64,000 nt of DNA. It comes from JALZAI01 sp038212215 (GTDB taxonomy: Bacteria > Actinomycetota > Actinomycetes > Mycobacteriales > Jatrophihabitantaceae). Both the position numbers and the translations under genes were made by a program. Below are positions 53,526 through 62,288 of this stretch, piece after piece. The DNA is taken from NCBI GenBank assembly GCA_038212215.1, contig JBBQUT010000025.1, positions 1 to 64,000 of the forward strand, in the 5' to 3' direction. The notes under the pieces are model-generated. The model was not told the origin of the DNA. It made no database searches and was given only the letters and a program-made list of their open reading frames with translations. The number at the start of each line of letters is the position of its first letter. Positions within the stretch are counted from its first letter, which is position 1.

Positions 53526-54347
53526 GTGGCTGCGCCAGGCGACGGTACTGGAGAGCTGATCTCGGCCGGTGGCATCACCGAGGTGGTGCGGGTCGGGCAG
53601 ACGGTGCGTCGGCCCGTGCGGCCCTTCACGGCCACCGTCCAAAACTTTCTGGCGCATCTGCACGCCCGCGGCTTTCACGACGCACCCCGGCCCTTGGGTT
53701 ACGACGACCAGGGTCGGGAGGTGCTTTCCTATGTCGAAGGAGTCGTGCCGCAGGAGCCGCTGCCGGACTGGGCGACCCGGCCTGGGGTCGTGCTAGCCCT
53801 CGCCCGCCTGGTGCGCCGGTTGCACGACGCTGCCGAGGGTTGGGAGCCACCGCCGGGCGCAGTGTTCGGTGCGCTACCGGGGCAGCCGCCTGCCGGCGTG
53901 CAGCCGTTGTTCGACGTCCCTGAGCTCGTATCGCACCAGGACTACTGCGCGGGCAATGTGGTATTCCGTGCTGGGCTACCGGCTGCGCTGATCGACTTCG
54001 ACCTGGCCCGGCCCACCACGCGAGTTGCCGACATCGTGAATGCCCTGCACTGGTGGGTGCCGTTGCGGGACCCGGTTGACCGTCCGCCCGGGTTGGTCGA
54101 CGCCGACGCGGCGCGCCGGATGCGCCTTTTCGCGGACGCCTACGGGATGGACCGAGCACAGCGCGCCGCAGTGCTGCCGACCGCGATGCTGCGCGCTGCC
54201 AACGCAACGCTCACCATGCGCGCGGCCGCCGAGGCTGATCCGGTGTTTCGCCGCTGGTGGGACGGAGGTCTCGAGGCCAGCTTGCCGCGCGCCGAGCGAT
54301 GGCTAGCTCGGCATGCCGATCAGCTGCGCGCGCGCCTGCTCCAATAG
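53526..54347 (+). CDS. aminoglycoside phosphotransferase family protein
   Basis: A 273-residue APH/choline kinase-like protein. The catalytic loop reads VSHQDYCAGNVVF (HxDxxxGN) and the metal-binding aspartate is in LIDFDLARP. The N-terminus is an ATP-binding lobe with EVVRVGQTVRRP. The GTG at 53526 starts right after a non-coding stretch and is supported by the position of the first strand. Families like this phosphorylate aminoglycosides, homoserine, choline and similar small molecules; the substrate is not known. Confidence 0.85.
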   Translation: MAAPGDGTGELISAGGITEVVRVGQTVRRPVRPFTATVQNFLAHLHARGFHDAPRPLGYDDQGREVLSYVEGVVPQEPLPDWATRPGVVLALARLVRRLHDAAEGWEPPPGAVFGALPGQPPAGVQPLFDVPELVSHQDYCAGNVVFRAGLPAALIDFDLARPTTRVADIVNALHWWVPLRDPVDRPPGLVDADAARRMRLFADAYGMDRAQRAAVLPTAMLRAANATLTMRAAAEADPVFRRWWDGGLEASLPRAERWLARHADQLRARLLQ

Positions 54348-54470
54348 TCGAGCCGCCGTAGGTCCTTCGCGCGGCGGTCCTGTCGGTGGCGAGCCGACGA
54401 TGCTGTGGTCCATGATCGGGCGATGTGCAACGCGACGAGTCGATGGTCTCAAGCGTCGGCCCAACCCGAC

Positions 54471-54998
54471 ATGTGGGTCGACCCGAACGACGATCCGCGA
54501 GAGGCCGAAACCTCCGGAACGGACGAGCGGAGCATTCTGATCGACTACCTGCGCCGGTACCGCCTGACACTGCGGATGAAATGCCGTGACCTGGACGCCG
54601 AGCAGCTGGCGCGGCGATCGGTCCCGCCGTCCACCATGTCGTTGCTCGGGCTGATACGACACATGGCCGAAGTCGAACGCGGTTGGTTTCGGCGCGTCCT
54701 GGCCGGCCAAGACGCGCCGAAGCTCTACTGCACGCCTGAGTCGCCCGACGAGGACTGGGATGGCGCGCGCGCCGACCGGGCAGTGGTGGCCGAGGCCTGG
54801 CGGCTTTGGTTCGACGAGGTGGCCTTCGCGCAGGACTACGTCGCGCGCGCCGGCGATCTCGCGACGCTAGCCACGATGCGCGACAAGACGACCGTGCCGT
54901 TGCGCGACGTCCTCGTGCACATGATCGAGGAGTACGCGCGACACTGCGGGCACGCCGACCTTCTGCGCGAGTGCATCGACGGCCGGGTCGGCCAATAG
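54471..54998 (+). CDS. DinB/DUF664 family protein
   Basis: A 175-residue four-helix-bundle protein, paralogous to the one at 26310-26861. MWVDPNDDPREAE at the N-terminus and PPSTMSLLGLIRHMAEVERG and DVLVHMIEEYARHCGHADLL are the DUF664 hallmarks and include the metal-type histidines. The ATG at 54471 gives the family's usual N-terminus; an ATG at 54423 would add 16 residues. The role is unknown. Confidence 0.8.
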   Translation: MWVDPNDDPREAETSGTDERSILIDYLRRYRLTLRMKCRDLDAEQLARRSVPPSTMSLLGLIRHMAEVERGWFRRVLAGQDAPKLYCTPESPDEDWDGARADRAVVAEAWRLWFDEVAFAQDYVARAGDLATLATMRDKTTVPLRDVLVHMIEEYARHCGHADLLRECIDGRVGQ

Positions 54999-55028
54999 GT
55001 TCGGCAACGCGGGTCGCGGCATGAACAG

Positions 55029-55418
55029 TCAGGTCGGGGGCCACCCGCCGAGTGGCTTGCCGATCTCCCATTCATGCCCGAACGGGTCGGCGATGCGGCC
55101 CAGACGCCAACCGTGCTCGTCGGCGACCGCGGCCGTGGCGGTTGCTCCCGCCTGCACCGCCTGCTCGACGACGGCGTCGGGGTCGTCGACGACGAGCAGT
55201 GTCCGACTGGTCGTGCCGTCGATGGCGTGCGGGCTGAAGCGCTTGCGATCCGCGTCCGCAGATGCCACCCAGAAAACGGCGTCGCCGACCGCCAACTGCG
55301 CGACCACATCATCCTCGTCACCGACGCGATGTAACACCGTGGCGTCGTATGCGGCTCGGTAGAACGCGACAGCGTCGCCGCCACGATCGACCCACAGCTC
55401 AGGCTGGATGCTGGTCAT
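55029..55418 (-). CDS. VOC family (PhnB/glyoxalase-like) protein
   Basis: A 129-residue single-domain VOC protein with PELWVDRGGDAVAFYRAAYD at the N-terminus, a GDAVFWVASAD strand and the closing RIADPFGHEWEI with a metal-type glutamate. It is close to glyoxalase/PhnB-like proteins. The substrate is unknown. It shares a small gap with the damaged methyltransferase gene upstream on the same strand. Confidence 0.85.
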   Translation of the reverse strand: MTSIQPELWVDRGGDAVAFYRAAYDATVLHRVGDEDDVVAQLAVGDAVFWVASADADRKRFSPHAIDGTTSRTLLVVDDPDAVVEQAVQAGATATAAVADEHGWRLGRIADPFGHEWEIGKPLGGWPPT

Positions 55419-55550
55419 CGGCCGAGTATGGCCCCTGTCTTCGAAATGTGGCTTTGGAATCGTGCAAGGCGTGGCGAGTCGGGGTGGGGATGGCGGAACT
55501 GAGTGCGAGGAATCGGTTCCACATCCGGTCGCTCATCAGTTTCCGCGCAG

Positions 55551-56264
55551 TCAGCGACCGTACACCGACACGTGGCGCCGGCTGGTGGCGGTGAACGGTT
55601 CACCGCGCCATCCACCCGAACGCGAGTGCAGCCGAAGACCGGCCAGGCGAGCCATGAGGTCCAGCTCGGACGGCATGCGAACCGGAGCGAGATCGGGCCG
55701 AGCCGGATGCCGTTCGCGCCGATCGTGACGCGGTTCTTGTCGATGAGCTGGGTTGCCGGGTCGTAACGTCCCGCTTCCAGGACGACTTGCGAGACGCCGA
55801 CCTGCTCGGCGGTGACCCACTGCTGGTCCAGCCGGTAGGTCGGTCCCGGTGTGGCTTCCCCGTAGCCGGGCATGGCCGCTTCGACCAAGAACCGGCCGCC
55901 GGCATCGAGGTGCCGGGCGAACGCCTGCGAAGCAGCGCACCTGTTCGTCCTGGGTGAGCAGGTTGAAGATGCTGTTGAACACGACGAACACCAGGCGGTA
56001 CTGGCCGGTCACATCGACGTCGGCCATGTCGCCGTGCACGACGTCCAGCGCCTGTCCGCCGGGCTTGGCCCGCAGTTGCGCGATCATCGCTGCAGACTGC
56101 TCGATCCCGTCCACGCGGACGCCGGTCGCAGCGAGGGGGAGCGCGATCCGTCCGGTTCCGATGGCCAGTTCCAATGTCGGCCCGCCACCGGCCAGATCAG
56201 CGAGACGGGCGACCGCGTCGTCCTCGTCGCCGCGCGGCGAATCGTCGTAGGCGGCGGCGACCAC
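55551..56264 (-). pseudogene. class I SAM methyltransferase, two compensating indels
   Basis: Reads as a roughly 237-residue methyltransferase if two one-base errors are corrected. The SAM motif is LELAIGTGRIALPLA, with VDGIEQSAAM as motif II and YRLVFVVFNSIFNLL as motif IV. Frame changes occur near 55920, where an extra base breaks the frame in GCGAACGCC, and near 55674, where one base is missing in CGGCATGCG. Between them about 240 bases read in a different frame; after the second change the original frame resumes and ends SELDLMARLAGLRL...SRRHVSVYGR. The GTG at 56264 is the likely start. The indels may be real or sequencing errors. Confidence 0.75.
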
Positions 56265-56440
56265 AAGGCGATATCCATGAATGAGTTGCGTTGGGGCACG
56301 GGAACCGCGCGAGCGGTTCAGCCGGCGATGCGCCCACGGTGATCGTTGCCCGTTCCGCAGCGCCACCGCGCTGCGCAGCGGCCAACCACGCCCGAAAGCA
56401 AGGCTGGGCGGCGGCCCAGCGCCCCGCCGGACCGCTTGAT

Positions 56441-58102
56441 TCAGCCGGCGGCTAGATCACGTCGGCGAAACGCGGCCAGGGCGGCAACACCGGCGAGCAG
56501 GGCGATACCCGTAACGACGGCGGACCCCGCGATGTGGACGGGGTGAGCGGGCACGAGCCCGACGTGCGCGAAGGGGGTCAGGTCGAGGATCCATCGCGGC
56601 GGCCCGATAAGGGATCCCGCGACGTGCCAGAGAAGGGCCACGGCAAGCAGGGCATAGCCGATGACGCCGCTGGCACGGGGGGCGAGGGCGTAGGCGAGCG
56701 CGGTGAGGCCGAGAAACAGCAGCGCGATCGGGATCGCGTTCGCACCGGCTTCGAGCATCTTGAACAGTGCTATGGGTGCGCCTGCCACGCGGGCGCCGGC
56801 CCAGCCGAGCAGTCCGGCGGTCAGCGATAGCGCAGCGACGCCCGCCGCGGCCAGCAGCATGCGTCCGGACAGCCAGCGGGTGCGGCTGATCGGTTCTGCG
56901 AGCAGTGTCTCGAGCTGCTGGTCGGCCTCTTCCTGGCGGGCGGCACCGATCTGTGCGCACGCGAAGGCGCTGACCGCCACGCTCACAAAGAGGAACACGA
57001 ATGCGAAATACCCGATCGGCGTAGTGATCGAGCCGGCGCCAAGCTTCGCGATCTCGGTCCGTGTGTTGGCCGGGATGTCCGCCGGGGAGATGGCTTGGGA
57101 GACGCCGCCGAGGACGAACATGAGCACCCCGACCGCGATGATCCAAGAGATCAGGGTGCCACGCTGGTTGCGGAGCGCGTGCCCGGCGGGCGTGCGCAGC
57201 AGGCGCGGATGTGGGTCGGCGCTATCGTGGGCGGGCCACATCCCGGTTCCGATGTCGCGTTGGGCCGCGAGGCTCGTCGAGACGACCAGCAGCAACACGG
57301 TCGCCCCAGCGGGCAGGACCAGCACGAGCGGCTGCGGGCCAGCGAACGGATGGAGCAATTCGGCCCAACCCAGCGGGGTCGACCATCGTAGCCAGCCGGC
57401 GCCGGGGACGGTGTCGGCAACCACCCGGAGAGTGAACAGGAGCCCGAGGACGGCGCCGCCGACGCCGAGGGCCCCGCGACGGGTGGGCGCGAGTTGGCTG
57501 GCGAGCGCGCCCACCCCGACGAACACCGGCGCCACCGAGGCTGTCGCTAGTGCGAGGTACGCAGCGCCCGGGGTCGGCAGCCCGCCGACGAGAAAGCCAG
57601 CGAATTCCGCCAGCCACAGCAGCAGCGCGCCCGCTGCGATGGCGGCCAACGCTGCGATTGCGGCTGCGCGGCGGCCGACCATTGCGGCGAGCACAATCTC
57701 GGTCCGTCCCGAGTCCTCCTCGGCCCGCAGCGCGCGGACCGCGGCGAACAGCCCGAAGGCCGCCGCGACAATCGCAAGGACCCCGCCGACCCGCCAGGCG
57801 GTATAGCCGCCGACAGTCACGATGTCGTTCGGCTGCCCGTACATCAGCCGCAGGCCGGTGTTCTCGGCAAAGCTTCGGGCGAACGCGAGCCGATCACCGC
57901 GCGTGGGGTAGGTGTGGCGATACCCGACGGGCTGAATATAGGAGAAGACGGCGAAAAGGTAGCCGAACGCGACCGTGCGGATCTGCGCGTCCCGGAATGC
58001 TCGGAGCGCCAGGGCCACCACCACGTTGTTCTTGCGCGCCAGCACCTGCGCGGCCGCAGAACCCGACCCAGGCCGAGTCGTCTTAGTCGGCCGCGCTTTC
58101 AT
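56441..58102 (-). CDS. ABC exporter permease (polyketide-antibiotic exporter type)
   Basis: A 553-residue permease with about twelve to fourteen helices in two halves, linked by a cytoplasmic region with an ADPHPRLLRTPAGHALRNQR segment. The first half includes YGQPNDIVTVGGYTAWRVGG and the second LAEPISRTRWLSGRMLL (helix-coupling EAA-like region). It fits the ABC-2-type exporters for polyketides and other drugs. It overlaps the ATPase gene by 20 bases, so the two form one transporter. The substrate is unknown. Confidence 0.88.
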   Translation of the reverse strand: MKARPTKTTRPGSGSAAAQVLARKNNVVVALALRAFRDAQIRTVAFGYLFAVFSYIQPVGYRHTYPTRGDRLAFARSFAENTGLRLMYGQPNDIVTVGGYTAWRVGGVLAIVAAAFGLFAAVRALRAEEDSGRTEIVLAAMVGRRAAAIAALAAIAAGALLLWLAEFAGFLVGGLPTPGAAYLALATASVAPVFVGVGALASQLAPTRRGALGVGGAVLGLLFTLRVVADTVPGAGWLRWSTPLGWAELLHPFAGPQPLVLVLPAGATVLLLVVSTSLAAQRDIGTGMWPAHDSADPHPRLLRTPAGHALRNQRGTLISWIIAVGVLMFVLGGVSQAISPADIPANTRTEIAKLGAGSITTPIGYFAFVFLFVSVAVSAFACAQIGAARQEEADQQLETLLAEPISRTRWLSGRMLLAAAGVAALSLTAGLLGWAGARVAGAPIALFKMLEAGANAIPIALLFLGLTALAYALAPRASGVIGYALLAVALLWHVAGSLIGPPRWILDLTPFAHVGLVPAHPVHIAGSAVVTGIALLAGVAALAAFRRRDLAAG

Positions 58103-58994
58103 TCAGAGTCACACCACCCGAGTCGCGGTAGTGGCGCACGAAGATCTCCTCCAGTGAGGGCTCCCGGCTGGTGAGCGTCGCCACCGGATGCCCGGCCAGC
58201 ACTGCAATCACCGGCCCGACTCCACCGGTGACCTCGAACCGCAGGGCGTTCGGAGCGGTGGTGTGCATGTGTACTCCGCGCAAGGTGGGCAGCTTCGGCG
58301 CTGGGCCGGCGAACGTGACGTCGACGGTCTGCGCGCGGAGGTGGCGCAACTGAGCCAGCGTGCCCTGATCGACGAGGCGTCCACCCCGCAGGATCCCGAC
58401 CCGATCGCACAGCGCTTCGACCTCGCTCAGGATGTGTGAGGACAGGAAGATCGTCTGACCGCGTGCTTTCGCCTCCAACGCGCACTCGCGAAAGGCCATT
58501 TCCATCAACGGGTCCAGCCCGCTGGTGGGCTCATCGAGAATCAGCAAGTCCGCCCGCGTCGCTAAGGCCGCGATCAGCTGCACCTTCTGCCGATTGCCTT
58601 TGGACAGTGCCCGGACCTTCTTGCGCACGTCGAGCTCGAACCGGTCCACCAGCAGGTCGCGATAGGCCATGTCGGTGCCCCCATGCAGCCGGGCCAGGAA
58701 CTCCAACGTTTCGCCGCTGGTTAGCGACGGCCAGAGCGACGGCTCGCCCGCGACATAGGCGATCCGCCGATGTGCGGCCACCGGGTCGCTCCAGGCGTCG
58801 ACACCGAACAGCTGCGCCCGTCCCGCGGTCGGACGGTGCAATCCCAGCAGCAAACGGATCGTTGTCGTTTTCCCGGCACCGTTGGGCCCCAGGTAGGCGT
58901 AGACCTCGCCTTCCCCGATCCGGAGGTCAAGATCCTCGATCGCCACCGCCTCGCCATAGAGCTTGGAAAGACCTTGGGCGTAGATTGCGTCCAT
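58083..58994 (-). CDS. ABC exporter ATP-binding protein (DrrA type)
   Basis: A 303-residue ATPase with Walker A GPNGAGKTT, a LSKGNRQKVQL signature, Walker B LLILDEPTSGLDP and a C-terminal domain of the DrrA/CcmA type. ATG 58994 is preferred to the upstream GTG 59003 because the repressor operator overlaps the latter. No ribosome site precedes it, so it may be read leaderless. It partners the downstream permease. Confidence 0.9.
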   Translation of the reverse strand: MDAIYAQGLSKLYGEAVAIEDLDLRIGEGEVYAYLGPNGAGKTTTIRLLLGLHRPTAGRAQLFGVDAWSDPVAAHRRIAYVAGEPSLWPSLTSGETLEFLARLHGGTDMAYRDLLVDRFELDVRKKVRALSKGNRQKVQLIAALATRADLLILDEPTSGLDPLMEMAFRECALEAKARGQTIFLSSHILSEVEALCDRVGILRGGRLVDQGTLAQLRHLRAQTVDVTFAGPAPKLPTLRGVHMHTTAPNALRFEVTGGVGPVIAVLAGHPVATLTSREPSLEEIFVRHYRDSGGVTLNESAAD

Positions 58995-58997
58995 GAT

Positions 58998-59033
58998 GTT
59001 CACATTCTACATACCGTTCACGATTCTGTGAAC
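58998..59033. promoter_or_regulatory. operator with GTTCAC repeats between exporter and repressor
   Basis: GTTCAC occurs at 58998-59003 and 59016-59021, and a perfect inverted copy GTGAAC lies at 59028-59033, so GTTCAC-N6-GTGAAC is a palindrome. Its right arm contains the GTG start of the repressor and the left repeat covers the GTG option of the ATPase gene. A dimeric winged-helix repressor would bind here and control both directions. Confidence 0.7.
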
Positions 59034-59537
59034 GCACGTGCGCGGGCTGCAAGTCGCGACCAGGGAGCCGTACAGCAATTCGTGGAACGCTTCGCGGCCG
59101 CACTCGTCGACGCCGGCATGCCGCGGATGCCGGCACTGATATTCGTCACGCTGCTCGCCGACGACGACGGGCGGCTCACCGCGGCAGAGTTGGCCGAGCA
59201 GCTTGAGGTCAGCCGCGCCGCAGTTTCCGGCGCCGTGCGCTACCTGAGTCAGGTCGGCATTCTCGGCCGCGAGCGCCAACCTGGCACGCGCCGCGATCAT
59301 TACGTGCTCCGTGACCCCAGTTGGTTCGAGACGGTCGCTCGCCGGGAGCAATTGCTCGAGCGGTGGACGATCGCCACCCGGGCGGGCGTCGCCGCGCTCG
59401 GCGCACGCACACCCGCCGGTCGGCGGGTAGCCGAATCGCTGGCCTTCTTCGAGTTCCTGCAGGCTGAGATGCCCGCATTACTCGTCCGTTGGCGTGCCCA
59501 GCAAGCAACTCCCCGCCGCCGTCCACGAGGCAACTAA
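59028..59537 (+). CDS. GbsR/MarR-type repressor of the ABC exporter
   Basis: A 169-residue winged-helix regulator with FVERFAAALVDAGMPRMPAL at the start, the recognition region LTAAELAEQLEVSRAAVS, a GAVRYLSQVGILGRERQPG wing and a C-terminal dimerisation helix. It belongs to the MarR-like family that controls adjacent ABC exporters. The GTG start at 59028 is supported by the operator overlap and by the family's short N-terminus. The gene is divergent from the exporter, from which it is separated by only 33 bases. Confidence 0.85.
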   Translation: MNARARAASRDQGAVQQFVERFAAALVDAGMPRMPALIFVTLLADDDGRLTAAELAEQLEVSRAAVSGAVRYLSQVGILGRERQPGTRRDHYVLRDPSWFETVARREQLLERWTIATRAGVAALGARTPAGRRVAESLAFFEFLQAEMPALLVRWRAQQATPRRRPRGN

Positions 59538-59582
59538 TGCATTGAGACCAGCGCTCCCCGCGCCCGCGGGAACGAGCTCGAC

Positions 59583-60395
59583 TCAGGTTGCCGGCACGGT
59601 GACGTGGACGGGCCGCCCGCCCAGATGTCCGTCGATGTTCAGCGCGGTGGCGCCGGGACCGGACCAGACGCCGGTGATGTGCAGCGTTCCGGCGGCTGCC
59701 CCGCTGGGGGTGACGGTGGTGTCGCCGAAGCTCAGCGACGCATCACCCGTTACCGCGAGGTCTGTGGCTAGGCGCGCATTGCTGAACGAGAGCGCGACTG
59801 CGTTGCCGGTGAACGATGTCGCGAACGTTCCACCACGCAGCCCCACGCCGTCGGTGCCCTGTTGGAACGCGCGCCGGAACCCGTCGGTGACCGTCGCTGT
59901 CGCAACCGCTGCCGCTTTCCGATCAAGGTGGGTGGGCAGTCGGCCAGAACCCGGGACGACCGTTGCCGCAACTGCATCCCGAGTGAGCAGCGGGAATCGG
60001 CCTGGTGCGGGCACGCCCGAATCCCGCCTGCGGGCGCAGGACGTGTCGCCGGTTTTCAGAGTCGCGAGGAACTGTTGAATGAGCGCGTCGGCGCACCGGA
60101 ACTGGTCCGCTAGGGCCGTGTGGTGCCCCGAATTGCGCAGCTCGAGAAGCTTGACTGCGGGAACATCGCGGCGACCAGCTTGGCCTCGGGCTTGGCCACT
60201 TGGCGGTCCAGGTCGCCGGCCAGTACCAAGGCGGGAATGCCGGGGAACAACGCGCCGGGTGGAACTGGTGCCACGATCGGCCGATCAGGCGCCAGGCCTG
60301 GCTGGTGCCCCCTGTGCGGCAGGGGATACGAGCGTCAGCGATGCGGCAAAACCGACGATCGCGAATGCGATCGAGCGCCGGGTCATGCGGCACAT
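59583..60395 (-). pseudogene. decayed secreted alpha/beta hydrolase (TAP-like)
   Basis: The remains of a secreted hydrolase. A good ribosome site (GAGGAG) and ATG at 60395 start a signal peptide (MTRRSIAFAIVGFAASLTLV) that stops after about 34 codons. In another frame lies a hydrolase C-terminal part with GIPALVLAGDLDRQVAKP, and in a third frame LLELRNSGHHTALADQF and a tail ending VHVTVPAT at 59583. These are the aspartate and histidine of the catalytic triad in the order of mycobacterial TAP-like proteins. The domain with the nucleophilic serine is missing. At least two frame changes and a deletion exist, so the gene is dead. Confidence 0.7.
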
Positions 60396-60482
60396 GGAAT
60401 TCTCCTCAGCCGGGGGTTGCCCAAGCTAACAGCGGGCGCCGTGGATGTCTGTACGCAATCTGCGTATAGAGTGCGCCTGCCT

Positions 60483-61331
60483 TCAGAACGACCAGGCCGG
60501 CGAGAACTCGCGACCGCTTGACGTGACTCGTCGCGCATGACTGCCGTCCCAGTGGCTGGTCCAGATGTCGACCGCGCCGCTCGTGTCGGGTTCCTGCGCG
60601 TAGGCGAGGCGCCGCCCAGTCGGCGACCACGTCGCCGCGAAGCTGCTGCGCGGACCGCCTGCGTTGTGGGTGACGAGCCGGGCGGCACGGGTGCAGGCCG
60701 TCAGCGAGCGGCACATCAGCGGCAGCAGGGCGATGTCGCCGCGACCAGGTTGCACGCCGCCGAGCGTCTCGAAGGCGATCAGACCAGCGGTCGGGCCGCG
60801 CCGGGCCGGCGAGACGGACGGCCGGTCGGCGTTCAGTGCCCACTGTGTCAGCTGCTGGACGCCCATGCCTGCGACGGTCATCCGGAAGATCGCGAAGTGC
60901 AGCACGCCGTCGATGGGCTGGTCGCGGATGAACACGACGTGGCGGCCGTCGGGGGCGAAGCGGGCTCCGACGTCCTCGGTTGCGCCGGCGGTGCCCGGCT
61001 CGGAGAACCGACGTGCGCCGGAACCGTCGAGTCGAGCGATCATGAGCAACGCCGAGCGGGCGTCACCCGTCGTCGGGTCGAACGGGCCGAGTACGCGGGT
61101 GAACAGGATGTGCCTGGCGTCTGGAGTCCAGCTCGGGCCCTGGTCGGCCACACACTCGGGAACCCGGTCGCACCCGGTGTCGATCACCCGCTCGGCGCCG
61201 GGCCGGCCCAATCGGGCGAGCGTGATCTGCACGCCCGCGTCCGACTCGCGGTTGAACAGAACGAACCGGCCGTCCGGCGAGCGTAGCGGTGCAGTGTCGA
61301 AACGACCGGCGCCCGGCCGCGCGCGCAGCAC
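60483..61331 (-). CDS. TolB-like beta-propeller protein, N-terminus uncertain
   Basis: A 282-residue protein of WD40-like/TolB repeats. Blade signatures such as RSPDGRFVLFNRE, SWTPDARHILFTRV, RFAPDGRHVVFIRD and WSPTGRRLAYAQEPD recur. The frame continues upstream of the first possible start without protein-like character, and the first blade looks incomplete, so the gene may be truncated at its 5' end. No signal peptide is seen, which would be unusual for a TolB-type protein. The function is unknown. Confidence 0.65.
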   Translation of the reverse strand: MLRARPGAGRFDTAPLRSPDGRFVLFNRESDAGVQITLARLGRPGAERVIDTGCDRVPECVADQGPSWTPDARHILFTRVLGPFDPTTGDARSALLMIARLDGSGARRFSEPGTAGATEDVGARFAPDGRHVVFIRDQPIDGVLHFAIFRMTVAGMGVQQLTQWALNADRPSVSPARRGPTAGLIAFETLGGVQPGRGDIALLPLMCRSLTACTRAARLVTHNAGGPRSSFAATWSPTGRRLAYAQEPDTSGAVDIWTSHWDGSHARRVTSSGREFSPAWSF

Positions 61332-61916
61332 GTAGCGTGCTGGTTGACCGACCTTGTCCCGGGCGCGGCGCGGGTGTCCCCCGCGTGACGACAGGCCACC
61401 CGGAACCGCCCACGCTCGGCCGCACCCTTGTTGCGTCGAGTGGCCAAAACCTCTCGACGTTCGCTAGCCAGGTTGGGGTGTCATGCTTTGGAGAATCAAC
61501 ATGTCTGCCAACCCGAAGCCCGGCAGTCCCGTCCGCGAGCTGCGCACCGCGCGACTGGTCCTGAGTCCCATCACCGATGCGGACATAGCCGCTGTCGTCG
61601 AAACTCGACGCCAGTCAAACTGGGCTGCAGATTTCCCGTCGCCGGGTGACGAAGAGATCGCTGGGCTGTTGTCTCGTACCGGCCTGCCGGTAAATGCACA
61701 CCTCGGTCATCGCCTCGTCCTCGAGCGCGGAAGCGGACAGCTCATCGGCGGCGTCGGCTTCTTCGGTCCGCCGGATCGCGGCAGAATCGAGATCGGGTAC
61801 GGGATCGTGCAGTCCCGACGCCGCCGCGGCTACGCCACCGAAGCCGTGATCGCCATGGTCCAGTTCGCGTTCACCCAGCCTGACGTCGCCGAGGTCGTCG
61901 CCGACGTCGACCAGCA

Positions 61917-62026
61917 TCCAACTCGTCGAGAACAGCGTGCAACCGGGCGTACGCGGCGGCCCGCTCCGCCCCGACAGTGGACTCGAACACGGAGGGAGCC
62001 AGCGAGTCCACCACCGTCCCGACCAT
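61917..62026 (-). pseudogene. 5' fragment of a 13E12-type (DUF222/HNH) gene
   Basis: From the ATG at 62026, about 37 codons read as the N-terminus of a DUF222 protein (MVGTVVDSLAPSVFESTVGA, then ERAAAYARLHAVLDEL). The frame then runs into the acetyltransferase end. The fragment is in opposite orientation to it. Only a start region with a LexA-like box remains. The recognition of DUF222 is from pattern memory, so it is tentative. Confidence 0.5.
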
Positions 62027-62034
62027 GTATTCGA
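62019..62034 (-). promoter_or_regulatory. degenerate LexA-like box over a 13E12 start
   Basis: On the minus strand the sequence TCGAATACATGGTCGG overlaps the ATG of the 13E12 fragment. It resembles the actinobacterial SOS box TCGAAC-N4-GTTCGA with three mismatches. LexA control is documented for several mycobacterial 13E12-family genes, so it is a likely relic. It is too degenerate to call as functional. Confidence 0.35.
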
Positions 62035-62288
62035 TTCTACCGCACCGCTGTCGTCGCTACAAGAAGGAATCCCGAGCAATATCAGTGATCTTGACACTAT
62101 GAATCCTTGATCATCAGCAGCGAGACCGTGCCATGTAGTGGCGGCCCTCTTGCTCGACGGACCCGCGTTGGGGCGTCCTAGCGTCTGGTGTCCCGAACTT
62201 GCCCGGCACTGCCGCTTTTCACGCCGCAATGCCGGTGGTGTTGCAGAGCCTCCACCCCGACGATCGAGCATTCACACGGGACTGAGAC

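Larger units (their letters stand above)
61501..62088 (+). pseudogene. truncated GNAT acetyltransferase
   Basis: The N-terminal 135 residues are a GNAT domain: LRTARLVLSPITDADI at the start, LIGGVGFFGPPDRGRIEIG in the middle, and the acetyl-CoA loop QSRRRRGYATEAV. After VVADVD (about 61907) protein similarity is lost and the frame reads arginine- and proline-rich noise to a stop at 62088. That noise is a 13E12-type gene start read on the wrong strand. The expected final strands of the acetyltransferase are missing, so it is probably inactive. The ATG at 61501 follows a GGAGA site. Confidence 0.75.

Noticed and set aside
53381..53635. A short cysteine-rich minus-strand frame in the 259-base gap before the phosphotransferase gene
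   Set aside because: No ribosome site, and the cysteine-rich end overlaps the gap while the rest overlaps the phosphotransferase gene; coding is unlikely.
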